Positions 34,050 to 42,414 of a stretch of DNA of 64,000 nt are shown here, one piece after another. How positions within the stretch are numbered: position 1 is the first letter of the stretch; each line of letters begins with the position of its first letter. This DNA comes from Pedobacter sp. Leaf176 (GTDB lineage: Bacteria > Bacteroidota > Bacteroidia > Sphingobacteriales > Sphingobacteriaceae): assembly GCF_001424305.1 (NCBI RefSeq), contig NZ_LMPD01000001.1, positions 1,136,853 through 1,200,852 of the forward strand. The letters are read 5' to 3'. The position numbers and the translations under genes were made by a program. The notes beneath the pieces were generated by a model. It was given only the letters and a program-made list of their open reading frames with translations, searched no databases and was not told where the DNA came from.

Positions 34050-34556
34050 TCACTTAATAGGCTCAATAAAAGCCATAGAAGTGTTTATTTTAATTGAAAA
34101 ACCTAAGTTCTCCAAACGAAGAATAAGGCGTTGCTTGTTATGCAGAGACACGAGCTCTGCAATCATATCTTTAAAGGGGCCAGCTTTTATGCGTACTTTT
34201 TCACCCACGTTAACTTCATAATTAAAAACTTCCAGATCATCATCTGTAGCCAATAAAAGCTTTAAGTTTTCAATTTGCTTTGCATGCATAGACGCTATCT
34301 GACCTGAAAAGTAAAGAAACCTCGCAATCCCGTTTGTCATCAATACTTCTGCATGTTCTTTGGCGGAGATAAATACAAACAGGTAGGATTTTATCAAAGG
34401 TTCAGTAACAATTTTTTTTCTATCGCTCCACTGTTTTAATTCTTTTTTCAATGGAAGGTAAGCCGTAATGTTTTTCCGGATTAGCTCCTGATATGCCTTT
34501 TTTTCAGCCCTTGAACGCGTGTAAACCGGATACCATTTGTAACTATTATCTATCAT
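34050..34556 (-). CDS. UpxY-type NusG-like transcription antiterminator
   Basis: A 168-residue protein. The NGN domain shows the NusG-like opening YKWYPVYTRSRAEKKAYQELIRK and TAYLPLKKELKQWSDRKKIVTEPLIKSYLFVF, and a KOW-like end has VGEKVRIKAGPFKDMIAEL. This layout matches UpxY/LoaP-type specialised NusG paralogues that keep RNA polymerase elongating through long capsule operons. In Bacteroides UpxY is the first operon gene; here it is third, after wza and the tyrosine kinase, and before about 21 kb of glycan genes. The 246-base gap that follows may hold its leader target. Which RNA sequence it recognises is unknown. Confidence 0.9.
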   Translation of the reverse strand: MIDNSYKWYPVYTRSRAEKKAYQELIRKNITAYLPLKKELKQWSDRKKIVTEPLIKSYLFVFISAKEHAEVLMTNGIARFLYFSGQIASMHAKQIENLKLLLATDDDLEVFNYEVNVGEKVRIKAGPFKDMIAELVSLHNKQRLILRLENLGFSIKINTSMAFIEPIK

Positions 34557-34635
34557 TTATTTTAGCCTTATTTGTAAGTTGTAACAAAATTCCTCTAGGG
34601 TGCTTTTCCTTAATTAATTGAGCTTTTATTGTTGA

Positions 34636-37065
34636 CTATTTTCGCCTCCAAAATTTCCACCATTTTTTGTCTTCATCATCATAGTAACCGGAGCCGGAGT
34701 AACCAGAGTAATCTGAATAATAATAAGTGCTGTTGCCACCTCCTCGTGAATAATCTGTAGTATAATAGTTTGAATAAAGTGCATCATCTCCAAAAGCATT
34801 CAGAATAATGGCAAGATTGTTTAAGCCATATTCTCTGGATAAACGTTCCGGTATATTGGCCGCCCTTTGCTGGGAGACACCAGAACGGATAACAAACAAA
34901 TTGACATCCGAAGAGCGGATAAGTGGAATGGAATCAGATACCAGGCCTACCGGAGCAGTATCGAGCAATACATAGTCATAATCATTTTCCAGGGTTTTGA
35001 TAAGGTCTTTCATCGCTGCGGAATGCAATAACTCTGAGGGATTTGGCGGAACAGGTCCGGATGGTATAAAATCAATATGATGCACCGAATCATGCACCAA
35101 TACATCGGCTAAATTTGTTTGTCCTGATAATAATGAACTCAACCCTTTAGTATTATTGGTTCCAAAAACCTTATGTAATTTGGATTTCCTTAAATCAGCT
35201 GCAATCAGGATAACTTTTTTTTCAATCAGGGCCAGTGTGCTGGCCAGGTTAAGCGTTACAAATGATTTTCCCTCACCGGAAATTTCTGAGGTAATACAGA
35301 TCACTTTACTTGCTTTATGACTTGCTAAAAAGCTGAGATTTGTACGTACAGAACGGACTGATTCGGCAAACACTGATTTTGGTTTGGACAATGACAATGC
35401 CTGCTTGCTATCTTTGTCTATGAAATCGGGAAATTTTCTAATTACTCCGATAATCGGTGTATGTGTTAATGCTTCAACCGTTTCTTTATCATAAATATAT
35501 GGGTTTAAAAAACGAACCAATAAAATCAAACCGAATCCTGCCGCAAGGCCAAGGAATATTGCGGTACTATAGGTTGTATCTGCATTTGGCGAAATTGCCG
35601 CATAGGATGGGTAAGCAGGATTTACTATTGAAGCACCGGGAACAATAGCCGCAGCATTCATTTCTGCTTCCAATTTTTTTTCCGACAGATAGGAGCGTAC
35701 CTTATTATTTACTTCAAAGTTGGTCTGCAACTTAACGAAATTCTGTTCTTTAACAGGCATGTTACTAACGCGTTGGTTAATACCTTCAATTTGTGCTTCA
35801 ATAAAGCGGATGTTTTGCAAATTTTGTTTTTGCATACCGTCAACGATATTTCTGATGCTGGATTTCACGTTGGCAATTTGTTGTTCAAGCTGTTTTACAG
35901 GTGGTGAACTGCGGTTAAACTGACTAAGCTTGGTCTCCCGGCTGGCCAAGAGAAGATTGAGTTGGCTTATAAAATTTCCAAGTCCGTTTGCATTGCCGTC
36001 GCCCAGATCCAGGCTAGCTCCAATTCTGGATTTATTTGCATTTACCTGTTCCTGTAGTTGTTTAATGCCAATTTGCTTTAAGGTCAGTTCTGTTTTTTGT
36101 TTTTCAAAATCTGAAAGTTTAGCCGTTGTTGCAGCCGTGGATGAGCCAATGTCGATCAGTTTATTTTGTTTTTTGAAATCAGCAAGTGTACGGCCAGATT
36201 TTCCGGTTTGAGCATCGATAAATTCCAATTGATTGTCAATAAAATCGACGGTTTGTTTCGCAGAACGTCTTCTTTGAATCACATCGGTTCGTACATATTC
36301 TTTCATGATGGCATTCAGAATGTCGGCAGCAAAAACAGGATTTCCATCCTTCTGGCTTAAACTCATTACGTTTGTAAACCGGGCGGCTTCTGCAATAGAT
36401 AAGCCGTTCATAGCGCGTCCAACAAAATCTTCTTTTCCATTAAACTTAAACTGATAAGTGCCTTTGTCCAGTATTTTATATTTGATGCGGAAAACCATAT
36501 TTCCAATCGTTATCTGTTCGTTATAACGGTAGGTTTTTTTTTGCGCTTCATTATTTACCGGATAAAAGGTAAAATGCTGGTCATCGGCAGAAGTAACTTC
36601 ATATAGCGACCTGTCAAAATTAATGCTGTCTTGTTTAATGATTTCAATTGCAAATGGTACATGAGGATAGAGTTCTGTAGTGCGTATCCGGCCTTTTAAA
36701 AAATAGCTTATTCGATAGTTAAGCGTTCTTACTGCATTTAAGATAACCTCATTGCTGCGTAGGGTGAAGCCCTCTGCCTGAATTTTGTCGGTATAATTAT
36801 AGTTTTGACTAGGTATTTGCACCCCGGTTGTAATTGCCGGATTACTTTCTCCGAGTTTAAGAGATGCACTTGTTTGATAAACCGGAGGTGTATACCAAAG
36901 GTATAACCAAGCCAGGCATAATGATGTAATTACCGTTCCGGCTACCCAATACCAGCGGCTCAAGAAAACCCGGAAGATTTTATAAAAATCTATACTCTGG
37001 CTAACACCTTTTTGCTCTTGAATCGGTTCAATCAATGTTCTGTCTTTATTTATTATCTTCTCCAC
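34636..37065 (-). CDS. Polysaccharide chain-length/tyrosine autokinase, Wzc-like
   Basis: An 809-residue BY-kinase. TM1 is at about 39-57, then a large periplasmic Wzz/GNVR domain with a coiled-coil stretch near 300-440, and TM2 near 495-515 (TAIFLGLAAGFGLILLVRFL). The cytoplasmic kinase has Walker A ITSEISGEGKSFVTLNLAS near residue 600, Walker A' VILIAADLRKSK, and a Walker B region DYVLLDTAPVGLVSD. The last 43 residues hold ten tyrosines (YYTTDYSRGGG, TYYYSDYSGY, GYYDDEDKK), the autophosphorylation cluster. It controls polymer length and export together with the Wza-like protein, whose gene ends 49 bases upstream. Confidence 0.95.
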   Translation of the reverse strand: MEKIINKDRTLIEPIQEQKGVSQSIDFYKIFRVFLSRWYWVAGTVITSLCLAWLYLWYTPPVYQTSASLKLGESNPAITTGVQIPSQNYNYTDKIQAEGFTLRSNEVILNAVRTLNYRISYFLKGRIRTTELYPHVPFAIEIIKQDSINFDRSLYEVTSADDQHFTFYPVNNEAQKKTYRYNEQITIGNMVFRIKYKILDKGTYQFKFNGKEDFVGRAMNGLSIAEAARFTNVMSLSQKDGNPVFAADILNAIMKEYVRTDVIQRRRSAKQTVDFIDNQLEFIDAQTGKSGRTLADFKKQNKLIDIGSSTAATTAKLSDFEKQKTELTLKQIGIKQLQEQVNANKSRIGASLDLGDGNANGLGNFISQLNLLLASRETKLSQFNRSSPPVKQLEQQIANVKSSIRNIVDGMQKQNLQNIRFIEAQIEGINQRVSNMPVKEQNFVKLQTNFEVNNKVRSYLSEKKLEAEMNAAAIVPGASIVNPAYPSYAAISPNADTTYSTAIFLGLAAGFGLILLVRFLNPYIYDKETVEALTHTPIIGVIRKFPDFIDKDSKQALSLSKPKSVFAESVRSVRTNLSFLASHKASKVICITSEISGEGKSFVTLNLASTLALIEKKVILIAADLRKSKLHKVFGTNNTKGLSSLLSGQTNLADVLVHDSVHHIDFIPSGPVPPNPSELLHSAAMKDLIKTLENDYDYVLLDTAPVGLVSDSIPLIRSSDVNLFVIRSGVSQQRAANIPERLSREYGLNNLAIILNAFGDDALYSNYYTTDYSRGGGNSTYYYSDYSGYSGSGYYDDEDKKWWKFWRRK

Positions 37066-37114
37066 TATTATCGAATAAGCCTGACAAATTTCGAAACTGG
37101 CTGCTGGGCCAGGT

Positions 37115-37945
37115 TTACCTGGTTATTGTAAAAACCAAAACCGCCAGGTTCACCACCACGATTAGTGGTTGTACGATGTTGTTAAAACTTAGTAGTTTTT
37201 CACTTGCTGCGGCGCGCTTGGTTTGTTGCAAAATGATAATGTCATTATTTTGCAAAATCAGTTTTTTACTTGCCAGGCTGTTTATGTCATTTAGATTTAC
37301 ATAGATTAATTCGGGGTGACTTTTATCTCCTCTTATAATTTTCAGAGTTTTGGGATCCGCGGTTTTGGTGATGCCGCCGGCTTCACCGATTACATCTATT
37401 AGTGTTGTGTTTTCTTTCTCAATGTAAAAGTTTCCCTGTTTGCTGAATTCGCCTAACAGTGTAACTTTCAGGTTCACAATGGATAATTCTATTATCGGGT
37501 CTTTGAGTAGATTTTTTTTGTATAAATCCTGGATCTTTTCTGTCGCTGCTCTTCTGCTTAAACCCACAACCTGAACTTTTCCGATAGCAGGTAAATTTAC
37601 AGTGCCATCCAACTCCACCGGGTAAGATAAAACGTTGCTGTTGGCGCCAGATTGCGCTTGCTGGATACGGGTAGTTGAGGGTGAATTAACCTGGCTACCA
37701 TTCGCTCCGAATTCAGGATTTTGTACATTTTTTATCGCCAGCTGATCATCAACTTTTATTTTATAGTAATCATCGCTGATGCCCTGATCATTCACTACAT
37801 ATACATGCCGGATGGTGTCGGTCATCAAATCACTTGCCGCATTAAAAAGACTGTTCTCCCTGCGTGCGGCACAAGAGTTCAGCAAAAATGAACAGATAAG
37901 TACGACACTTAGATTAGCGCAAAGCCGGAATAGATTAACTGTCAT
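37115..37945 (-). CDS. wza: Polysaccharide export lipoprotein, Wza-like
   Basis: From the ATG at 37945 the protein has 276 residues; an ATG at 37978 would add eleven ahead of the signal peptide. The lipobox LLNSC sets the lipidated Cys. The Poly_export domain has YYKIKVDDQLAIKNVQNPEFG, the SLBB-type segments VNLPAIGKVQVVGLSRRAATEKIQDL and VTLLGEFSKQGNFYIEKENTTLIDVIGEAGG. A C-terminal helix (IVVVNLAVLVFTI) ends the chain; Bacteroidota Wza-like proteins often have it. It is the first minus-strand gene of the locus and should form the outer-membrane or periplasmic export channel together with the Wzc-like kinase. It is divergent from the small secreted protein gene. Confidence 0.92.
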   Translation of the reverse strand: MTVNLFRLCANLSVVLICSFLLNSCAARRENSLFNAASDLMTDTIRHVYVVNDQGISDDYYKIKVDDQLAIKNVQNPEFGANGSQVNSPSTTRIQQAQSGANSNVLSYPVELDGTVNLPAIGKVQVVGLSRRAATEKIQDLYKKNLLKDPIIELSIVNLKVTLLGEFSKQGNFYIEKENTTLIDVIGEAGGITKTADPKTLKIIRGDKSHPELIYVNLNDINSLASKKLILQNNDIIILQQTKRAAASEKLLSFNNIVQPLIVVVNLAVLVFTITR

Positions 37946-38228
37946 AGAGTATAACATTAGAGGAAAATGAATAATCACGATAAATATAAAACTCTTTTGT
38001 ATGCATAACAGCGGTGTCGTTTGGCGTGTTGTTCCTGAAATATGGTCTTCTAGTGTTCCACAATCGAAAAACCTTGTTAATTATATATTCAGAGCAATAA
38101 ATCGACCAGCCAATCGCTCAAAATGAATGAAAAAAGAACAAGATCTACTTGCTGAATGAATAAAAAGAATGATCAGTTAAGCAACAGGTCGGGGTAACTT
38201 CGTGTGAGGATTTAAAGGATGATTAAGG

Positions 38229-38669
38229 ATGAAGAGATTATCAGGTCTTTTATTAATTTTATTTATGCTGCTTAATTTGTGCTCATCTGCACAGTCTGGT
38301 TGTCTGGTTGCAGCTAATAACGATACAGTATATACGGAGCGGGAAAATTCGGGTTTAGTTAATGCTGTATTGAGTATAGTTTTTGGCGGAAATCCAGTTT
38401 ATAAACCAAATCCTAGTGAGCCAAGTACTTCAGCTTGCATATCTTTTTCACAAACCAAATGGCTAGCTACAACACAGAACTGTACGGTATGCCCGGCCGG
38501 ATATAGTTATAACTTTTTAGGTGCTGTAAATGGTTGTCAAACCACAACTTATGTCGGCAAAGTTGCAAATAAAACCATTGTCCAGTGCGATCTTGATGAT
38601 TATTCATGGCTGTTTGCCACAGCTACGGGCGCTTTCGGTTTTTTATTTATCAGAAGGCAAATCATATAA
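38229..38669 (+). CDS. Small secreted protein with C-terminal helix and Arg-Arg tail, candidate exosortase substrate
   Basis: A 146-residue protein with no family I recognise. Residues 1-21 are a signal peptide (LLLILFMLLNLCSSAQ). The mature part is short, Ser/Thr/Asn-rich and has six cysteines (25, 70, 85, 88, 103, 120), so disulfides are likely. The C terminus is tripartite: DLDDYS near 121-126, a hydrophobic segment WLFATATGAFGFLFI at 127-141, then Arg142-Arg143 and QII. That is the layout of exosortase sorting tails, but with no PEP motif. It is divergent from wza and followed by two glycosyltransferase genes. The function is unknown; being the substrate of the exosortase at 13666 is an inference. 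Confidence 0.75.
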   Translation: MKRLSGLLLILFMLLNLCSSAQSGCLVAANNDTVYTERENSGLVNAVLSIVFGGNPVYKPNPSEPSTSACISFSQTKWLATTQNCTVCPAGYSYNFLGAVNGCQTTTYVGKVANKTIVQCDLDDYSWLFATATGAFGFLFIRRQII

Positions 38670-38739
38670 AAAGGATTAGCTATTAAGATTTTTTTAGAAG
38701 ATTAGGATTTAATAAGGCTTTTGCCAACCAATTAAGCAT

Positions 38740-39648
38740 ATGTATTTTAAGAAAAGTACTTCTGAGCCGGTTAAAATATCCATAATAACAGTTTTGTTAA
38801 ATGGAGAAGCTTTCTTAAAGGAGTGTATAGAATCAGTTATCAATCAGAATTACAAGTATATAGAATACATCGTAATTGATGGAGGGTCCATTGATCGCAG
38901 TTTATCCATTATAGAAAAATATAGAGCCCACATCGATTATTTCATTTCAGAAAAAGATGAAGGCCTTTACGATGCTATTAATAAGGGTATACAGGTTTCA
39001 AACGGAGATATTGTAGGCATATTAAATGCAGACGATGTTTTAGTGAACAGCAATGTTATAGAAAAAATCGCAACTGCGTTTCAGCAAAACGCGGATATAG
39101 AAGCCGTTTACGGTGATTTGAACTATGTGCATCCTGTTAAGCTCGAGGTAATACGTAAATGGAAATCCATGCAGGCAAGTTATGAAAATGTTAAATCAGG
39201 GTGGATGCCTGCTCACCCCACCTTATACCTGAAAAAAAATCTTTTCGAGACGTACGGTAACTACGCTTTAGATATGGGTACATCTGCTGACTATGATTTA
39301 GTTTTACGATTTTTTCATAAGTATCGAATAAAAGCCAGGTATTTGCCTTTTCTGATGGTGAACATGCGGATAGGAGGTATAAGTAATCAATCCATTAAAA
39401 GCATTTTTTTAGCTTTTATAAATGATTACAAAGCGCTTAAAAGAAACCGGATTTCATTTGGCCTGTTCGTGTTGTTTAATAAAAAGATTTCAAAGTTTAC
39501 CCAATTTAGAAGTTCCAATATCCTGGGCATATTGAAATCAGGATTTGTAAAAATGCAATTTTTCAGGCAGTCAATACAAAGAGGGAATTATCAGACCAGC
39601 AAGGGTCTTCGATATATTTCTAATGATAACCCGAAATTTGTCAATTAA
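38740..39648 (+). CDS. GT2 family glycosyltransferase, WcaA-like
   Basis: A 302-residue GT-A enzyme. KISIITVLLNGEAFLKECIESVINQ and YIVIDGGSIDRSLSIIEKYR form the donor site, and DEGLYDAINKGIQVSNGDIVGILNADDV carries the metal motif and the Y-D-A-x-NKG signature common in colanic-acid-type GT2 enzymes. The segment SGWMPAHPTLYLKKNLFETYGNYALDMGTSADYDLVLRF is the acceptor-side region. The gene lies 70 bases downstream of the small secreted protein gene and overlaps the phosphoglycosyltransferase gene by 26 bases. It may add the second sugar of the repeat unit. Confidence 0.92.
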   Translation: MYFKKSTSEPVKISIITVLLNGEAFLKECIESVINQNYKYIEYIVIDGGSIDRSLSIIEKYRAHIDYFISEKDEGLYDAINKGIQVSNGDIVGILNADDVLVNSNVIEKIATAFQQNADIEAVYGDLNYVHPVKLEVIRKWKSMQASYENVKSGWMPAHPTLYLKKNLFETYGNYALDMGTSADYDLVLRFFHKYRIKARYLPFLMVNMRIGGISNQSIKSIFLAFINDYKALKRNRISFGLFVLFNKKISKFTQFRSSNILGILKSGFVKMQFFRQSIQRGNYQTSKGLRYISNDNPKFVN

Positions 39649-40762
39649 CTTTAAAGTTTTGCTGCCATATTTAGTAGATACATACACTTTATTATTTTAT
39701 CTGGCCATTGCATTTATTGCTTGTGCGATTGTTATTTTAAGTATTCCGACCGTTATTCATACTTCAGTTAAATATGATTTATTTGATAAAAACGATTTGC
39801 ACCGGAAAATCCATAACCGAAACATTTCCCGTTTAGCAGGAATAGCCATTGTAACCAGTTTTACGATTACTACACTACTCTTTACAGCTTTAATAAAATT
39901 TGAAGAGGTCGGCTTTTTAATCGCCTCCTGCATTATATTGGCCGGTTTAGGCCTGAAAGACGACATTTATGGAACCAGTACGGGCACAAAATTTTTTATA
40001 CAATTGCTAGCGGCTTGTATTTTGGTTTTTCTCGGCGGATTCAGGTTAACCAGCTTATATGGCGTATTTGGTATCGGGGATATGCCAGCATTTTGGGCTG
40101 GGCTATTCTCAGTTGTTTTAATCATTTTTCTGAACAATGCTTTTAATTTAATCGACGGGATTGATGGTTTGGCCGGTACCACTGGTATCATTGCAAACTT
40201 AATTTTTGGTGTCTTTTTTGCCATGATGCATCAGACCGCCTACGCTTTTATTGCTTTTTCCTTAACCGGTGCGATAGCCGGTTTCCTGAGATACAACTGG
40301 TATCCAGCCAGAATATTCATGGGTGATACCGGTGCATTAATTACAGGCTTGGTCACGGCATCGTTGGCTATTAAATTTATTGAGTTAAATAAATTTTCCG
40401 GCGGAGCGATTCCATTTGTTTATTCCGCGCCTGCGATAGCGGTCTCAATTTTAATTATTCCGGTATTCGACTCCCTCCGTATATTTACTGTAAGGGTACT
40501 TAAAGGAAATTCCCCTTTTAAAGGCGATAGAAATCACGTTCACCATCGCATGGAGCGATTGGGTTTAAAACCACCGGCAATTATTTTGATAACCACTGGT
40601 TTAAACATCTGTTTACTTGCTCTGTCCATACTTATGCAAAACGTCGGAAATTTTTTTCTTATTTTTTTTCTAATCGGCATTTGCATGGTCTTCGATTTTG
40701 TCCTTTTCTTTAAACTCCGCAAAAAAGATAATCTGGCAAAACAAGCAGCAGGTTTAGGTTAA
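39623..40762 (+). CDS. WecA/TagO-like undecaprenyl-phosphate sugar-1-phosphate transferase
   Basis: A 379-residue membrane protein with about ten or eleven helices of the MraY/WecA family. It keeps LAGLGLKDDIYG (Asp-Asp, Mg site), NNAFNLIDGIDGLAG, and MGDTGALITGLV, and ends with a cytoplasmic HVHHRMERLGL loop that holds the HxH-type signature of WecA-like enzymes. It transfers a sugar-1-phosphate, commonly GlcNAc or GalNAc, from UDP-sugar to undecaprenyl phosphate and so starts the lipid-linked glycan. It is the only initiating transferase in the window. The start at 39623 overlaps the upstream gene by 26 bases. Confidence 0.93.
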   Translation: MITRNLSINFKVLLPYLVDTYTLLFYLAIAFIACAIVILSIPTVIHTSVKYDLFDKNDLHRKIHNRNISRLAGIAIVTSFTITTLLFTALIKFEEVGFLIASCIILAGLGLKDDIYGTSTGTKFFIQLLAACILVFLGGFRLTSLYGVFGIGDMPAFWAGLFSVVLIIFLNNAFNLIDGIDGLAGTTGIIANLIFGVFFAMMHQTAYAFIAFSLTGAIAGFLRYNWYPARIFMGDTGALITGLVTASLAIKFIELNKFSGGAIPFVYSAPAIAVSILIIPVFDSLRIFTVRVLKGNSPFKGDRNHVHHRMERLGLKPPAIILITTGLNICLLALSILMQNVGNFFLIFFLIGICMVFDFVLFFKLRKKDNLAKQAAGLG

Positions 40763-40863
40763 CTATTGCTTCCGTTGGCGGACAATTTCCGCAAAATACA
40801 TCTCTTCTTTTTATCCGCCTCAATCTCAAAATAAACGTTAATTTTGCGCATTAATTTAAACAA

Positions 40864-41868
40864 ATGAGAATCGCAATAAATGGTTTTGGTAGGATAGGAA
40901 GAACCTTTTTACGTTTGGCTTTAGCTGAAGGTTTAGAGGTTGTTGCTATAAACGACTTATCAGAACCAAAAACAATGGCTCACCTTTTTAAATACGATAC
41001 AGTCCATGGGGTGTTCAAAGGCAATGTCGCCGCGGAACCCGATACCCTAATTATCGACGGGCAATCAATTCCCACGTTCTCAATTAAACATCCAATTCAG
41101 TTGCCATGGTCAGCCTTGAAAGTGGATGTAGTGGTCGAATGTACCGGCAAAAATCTGAGTCGTGAAGACGCTGAAGGGCACCTGATATCTGGTGCGAAGC
41201 AGGTAATTATTTCCGCCCCGGCCGCTGACGATATTCCGATGGTTATTTTAGGCGTTAATGAAGATCAGCTTGATTTACAAAGTAAGATACTTTCTAATGC
41301 AAGTTGTACTACCAATAATATTGCTCCAATGATTAAAATTCTAAATGATAAATGGGGCGTAGTAGAGGGATACATTACCACAATTCATTCTATGACCGGG
41401 GATCAGAATCTTCATGATAGCAACCATAAAGATTTGCGCCGGGCAAGGGCAGCTTCAGCGTCAATAATTCCAACGACCACAGGCGCAGCTAAAGCCATAA
41501 CCCATATTTTTCCCGAGCTTGATGGTAAGCTCGGCGGAGCTGGCATACGTGTACCCGTTTTAAACGGTTCTTTAACGGATTTTACCTGCATTTTAAAAGA
41601 AAAAACAACCATAGCGGATATTAATGCGGCTTTTAAAACGGCATCAGAAGGAAAATTTTACGGCGTTTTAGAATATACCGAAGATCCCATAGTATCTGTC
41701 GACATTATAGACAACCCGCATTCGTGTATTTTCGATGCCCAGCTTACCTCAATTGTAGGTGATTTAGTAAAAGTTGTAGGATGGTATGATAATGAATTCG
41801 GCTACAGTAGCAGACTTGTGGATTTAATAAAGAAAATACAGGCGGCTAAATTGGTTGCCAATAATTAA
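40864..41868 (+). CDS. gap: Glyceraldehyde-3-phosphate dehydrogenase, type I
   Basis: A 334-residue glycolytic enzyme. The NAD-binding N terminus is RIAINGFGRIGRTFLRLAL, the catalytic motif SNASCTTNNIAPM places Cys148 as nucleophile, and TGAAKAITHIFPELDGKLGG and WYDNEFGYSSRLVDL are the conserved substrate-binding and C-terminal motifs. Asp and Leu near residue 32-33 (INDLSEP) suggest NAD rather than NADP. It interconverts glyceraldehyde 3-phosphate and 1,3-bisphosphoglycerate and is followed after a GNAT gene by pgk, the next step of glycolysis. The gap of about 100 bases after the polysaccharide locus has no clear terminator. Confidence 0.97.
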   Translation: MRIAINGFGRIGRTFLRLALAEGLEVVAINDLSEPKTMAHLFKYDTVHGVFKGNVAAEPDTLIIDGQSIPTFSIKHPIQLPWSALKVDVVVECTGKNLSREDAEGHLISGAKQVIISAPAADDIPMVILGVNEDQLDLQSKILSNASCTTNNIAPMIKILNDKWGVVEGYITTIHSMTGDQNLHDSNHKDLRRARAASASIIPTTTGAAKAITHIFPELDGKLGGAGIRVPVLNGSLTDFTCILKEKTTIADINAAFKTASEGKFYGVLEYTEDPIVSVDIIDNPHSCIFDAQLTSIVGDLVKVVGWYDNEFGYSSRLVDLIKKIQAAKLVANN

Positions 41869-41971
41869 AATTGACTTTTTATAAACGGTAACAATTTAAA
41901 CAAATAAGTAAATCAGAATAATTTACGGGAACGATTGCATAACTTTGAAATTGTCATTTGAGCAAATTTAT

Positions 41972-42412
41972 ATGATAAAATTCATCTCTGCAAAAGAAGT
42001 ACTGCCATTAAGAAGCCTTGTGCTGAGAAATGGAAAATCCTTTGAGCATTGCATTTTTCAGGGAGACGAAGCCTATGATACTTTTCATCTCGGGCTTGAA
42101 TTAGATGGAGAGTTAAAATCTGTTGCGACTTTTATGCGTAACGATTTTTTTGAGGGCGAAGGTGAAGGTTATCAATTAAGAGGAATGGCCACTCATCCGG
42201 ACTATAGCGGAAGAGGATTTGGAAAATCGCTTATAGAATTTGCAACCGACTATTTAAGAGCATATAAAACAGCTTATTTATGGTGTAATGCCCGTTCCAC
42301 AGCAGCAGGTTTTTATAAAAAAATAGGCTTTAAAACGGAATCACCTGAGTTTGACATACCAGGAATTGGTTTCCATTACGAAATGAAATTAAATTTAAAT
42401 CAAAATAATTAA
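41972..42412 (+). CDS. GNAT family N-acetyltransferase
   Basis: A 146-residue GNAT protein from ATG 41972; a TTG at 41945 would add nine residues and is less likely. The acetyl-CoA motif is [29 protein letters not shown], with the R-G-x-G-x-G/S loop. [24 protein letters not shown] follows, as in many small acyltransferases. The acceptor is unknown. It is inserted between gap and pgk and ends 2 bases before pgk starts, so it is probably cotranscribed with them; a role in modifying a glycolytic protein is possible but only suggested by position. Confidence 0.9.
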   Translation: MIKFISAKEVLPLRSLVLRNGKSFEHCIFQGDEAYDTFHLGLELDGELKSVATFMRNDFFEGEGEGYQLRGMATHPDYSGRGFGKSLIEFATDYLRAYKTAYLWCNARSTAAGFYKKIGFKTESPEFDIPGIGFHYEMKLNLNQNN

Positions 42413-42414
42413 AC

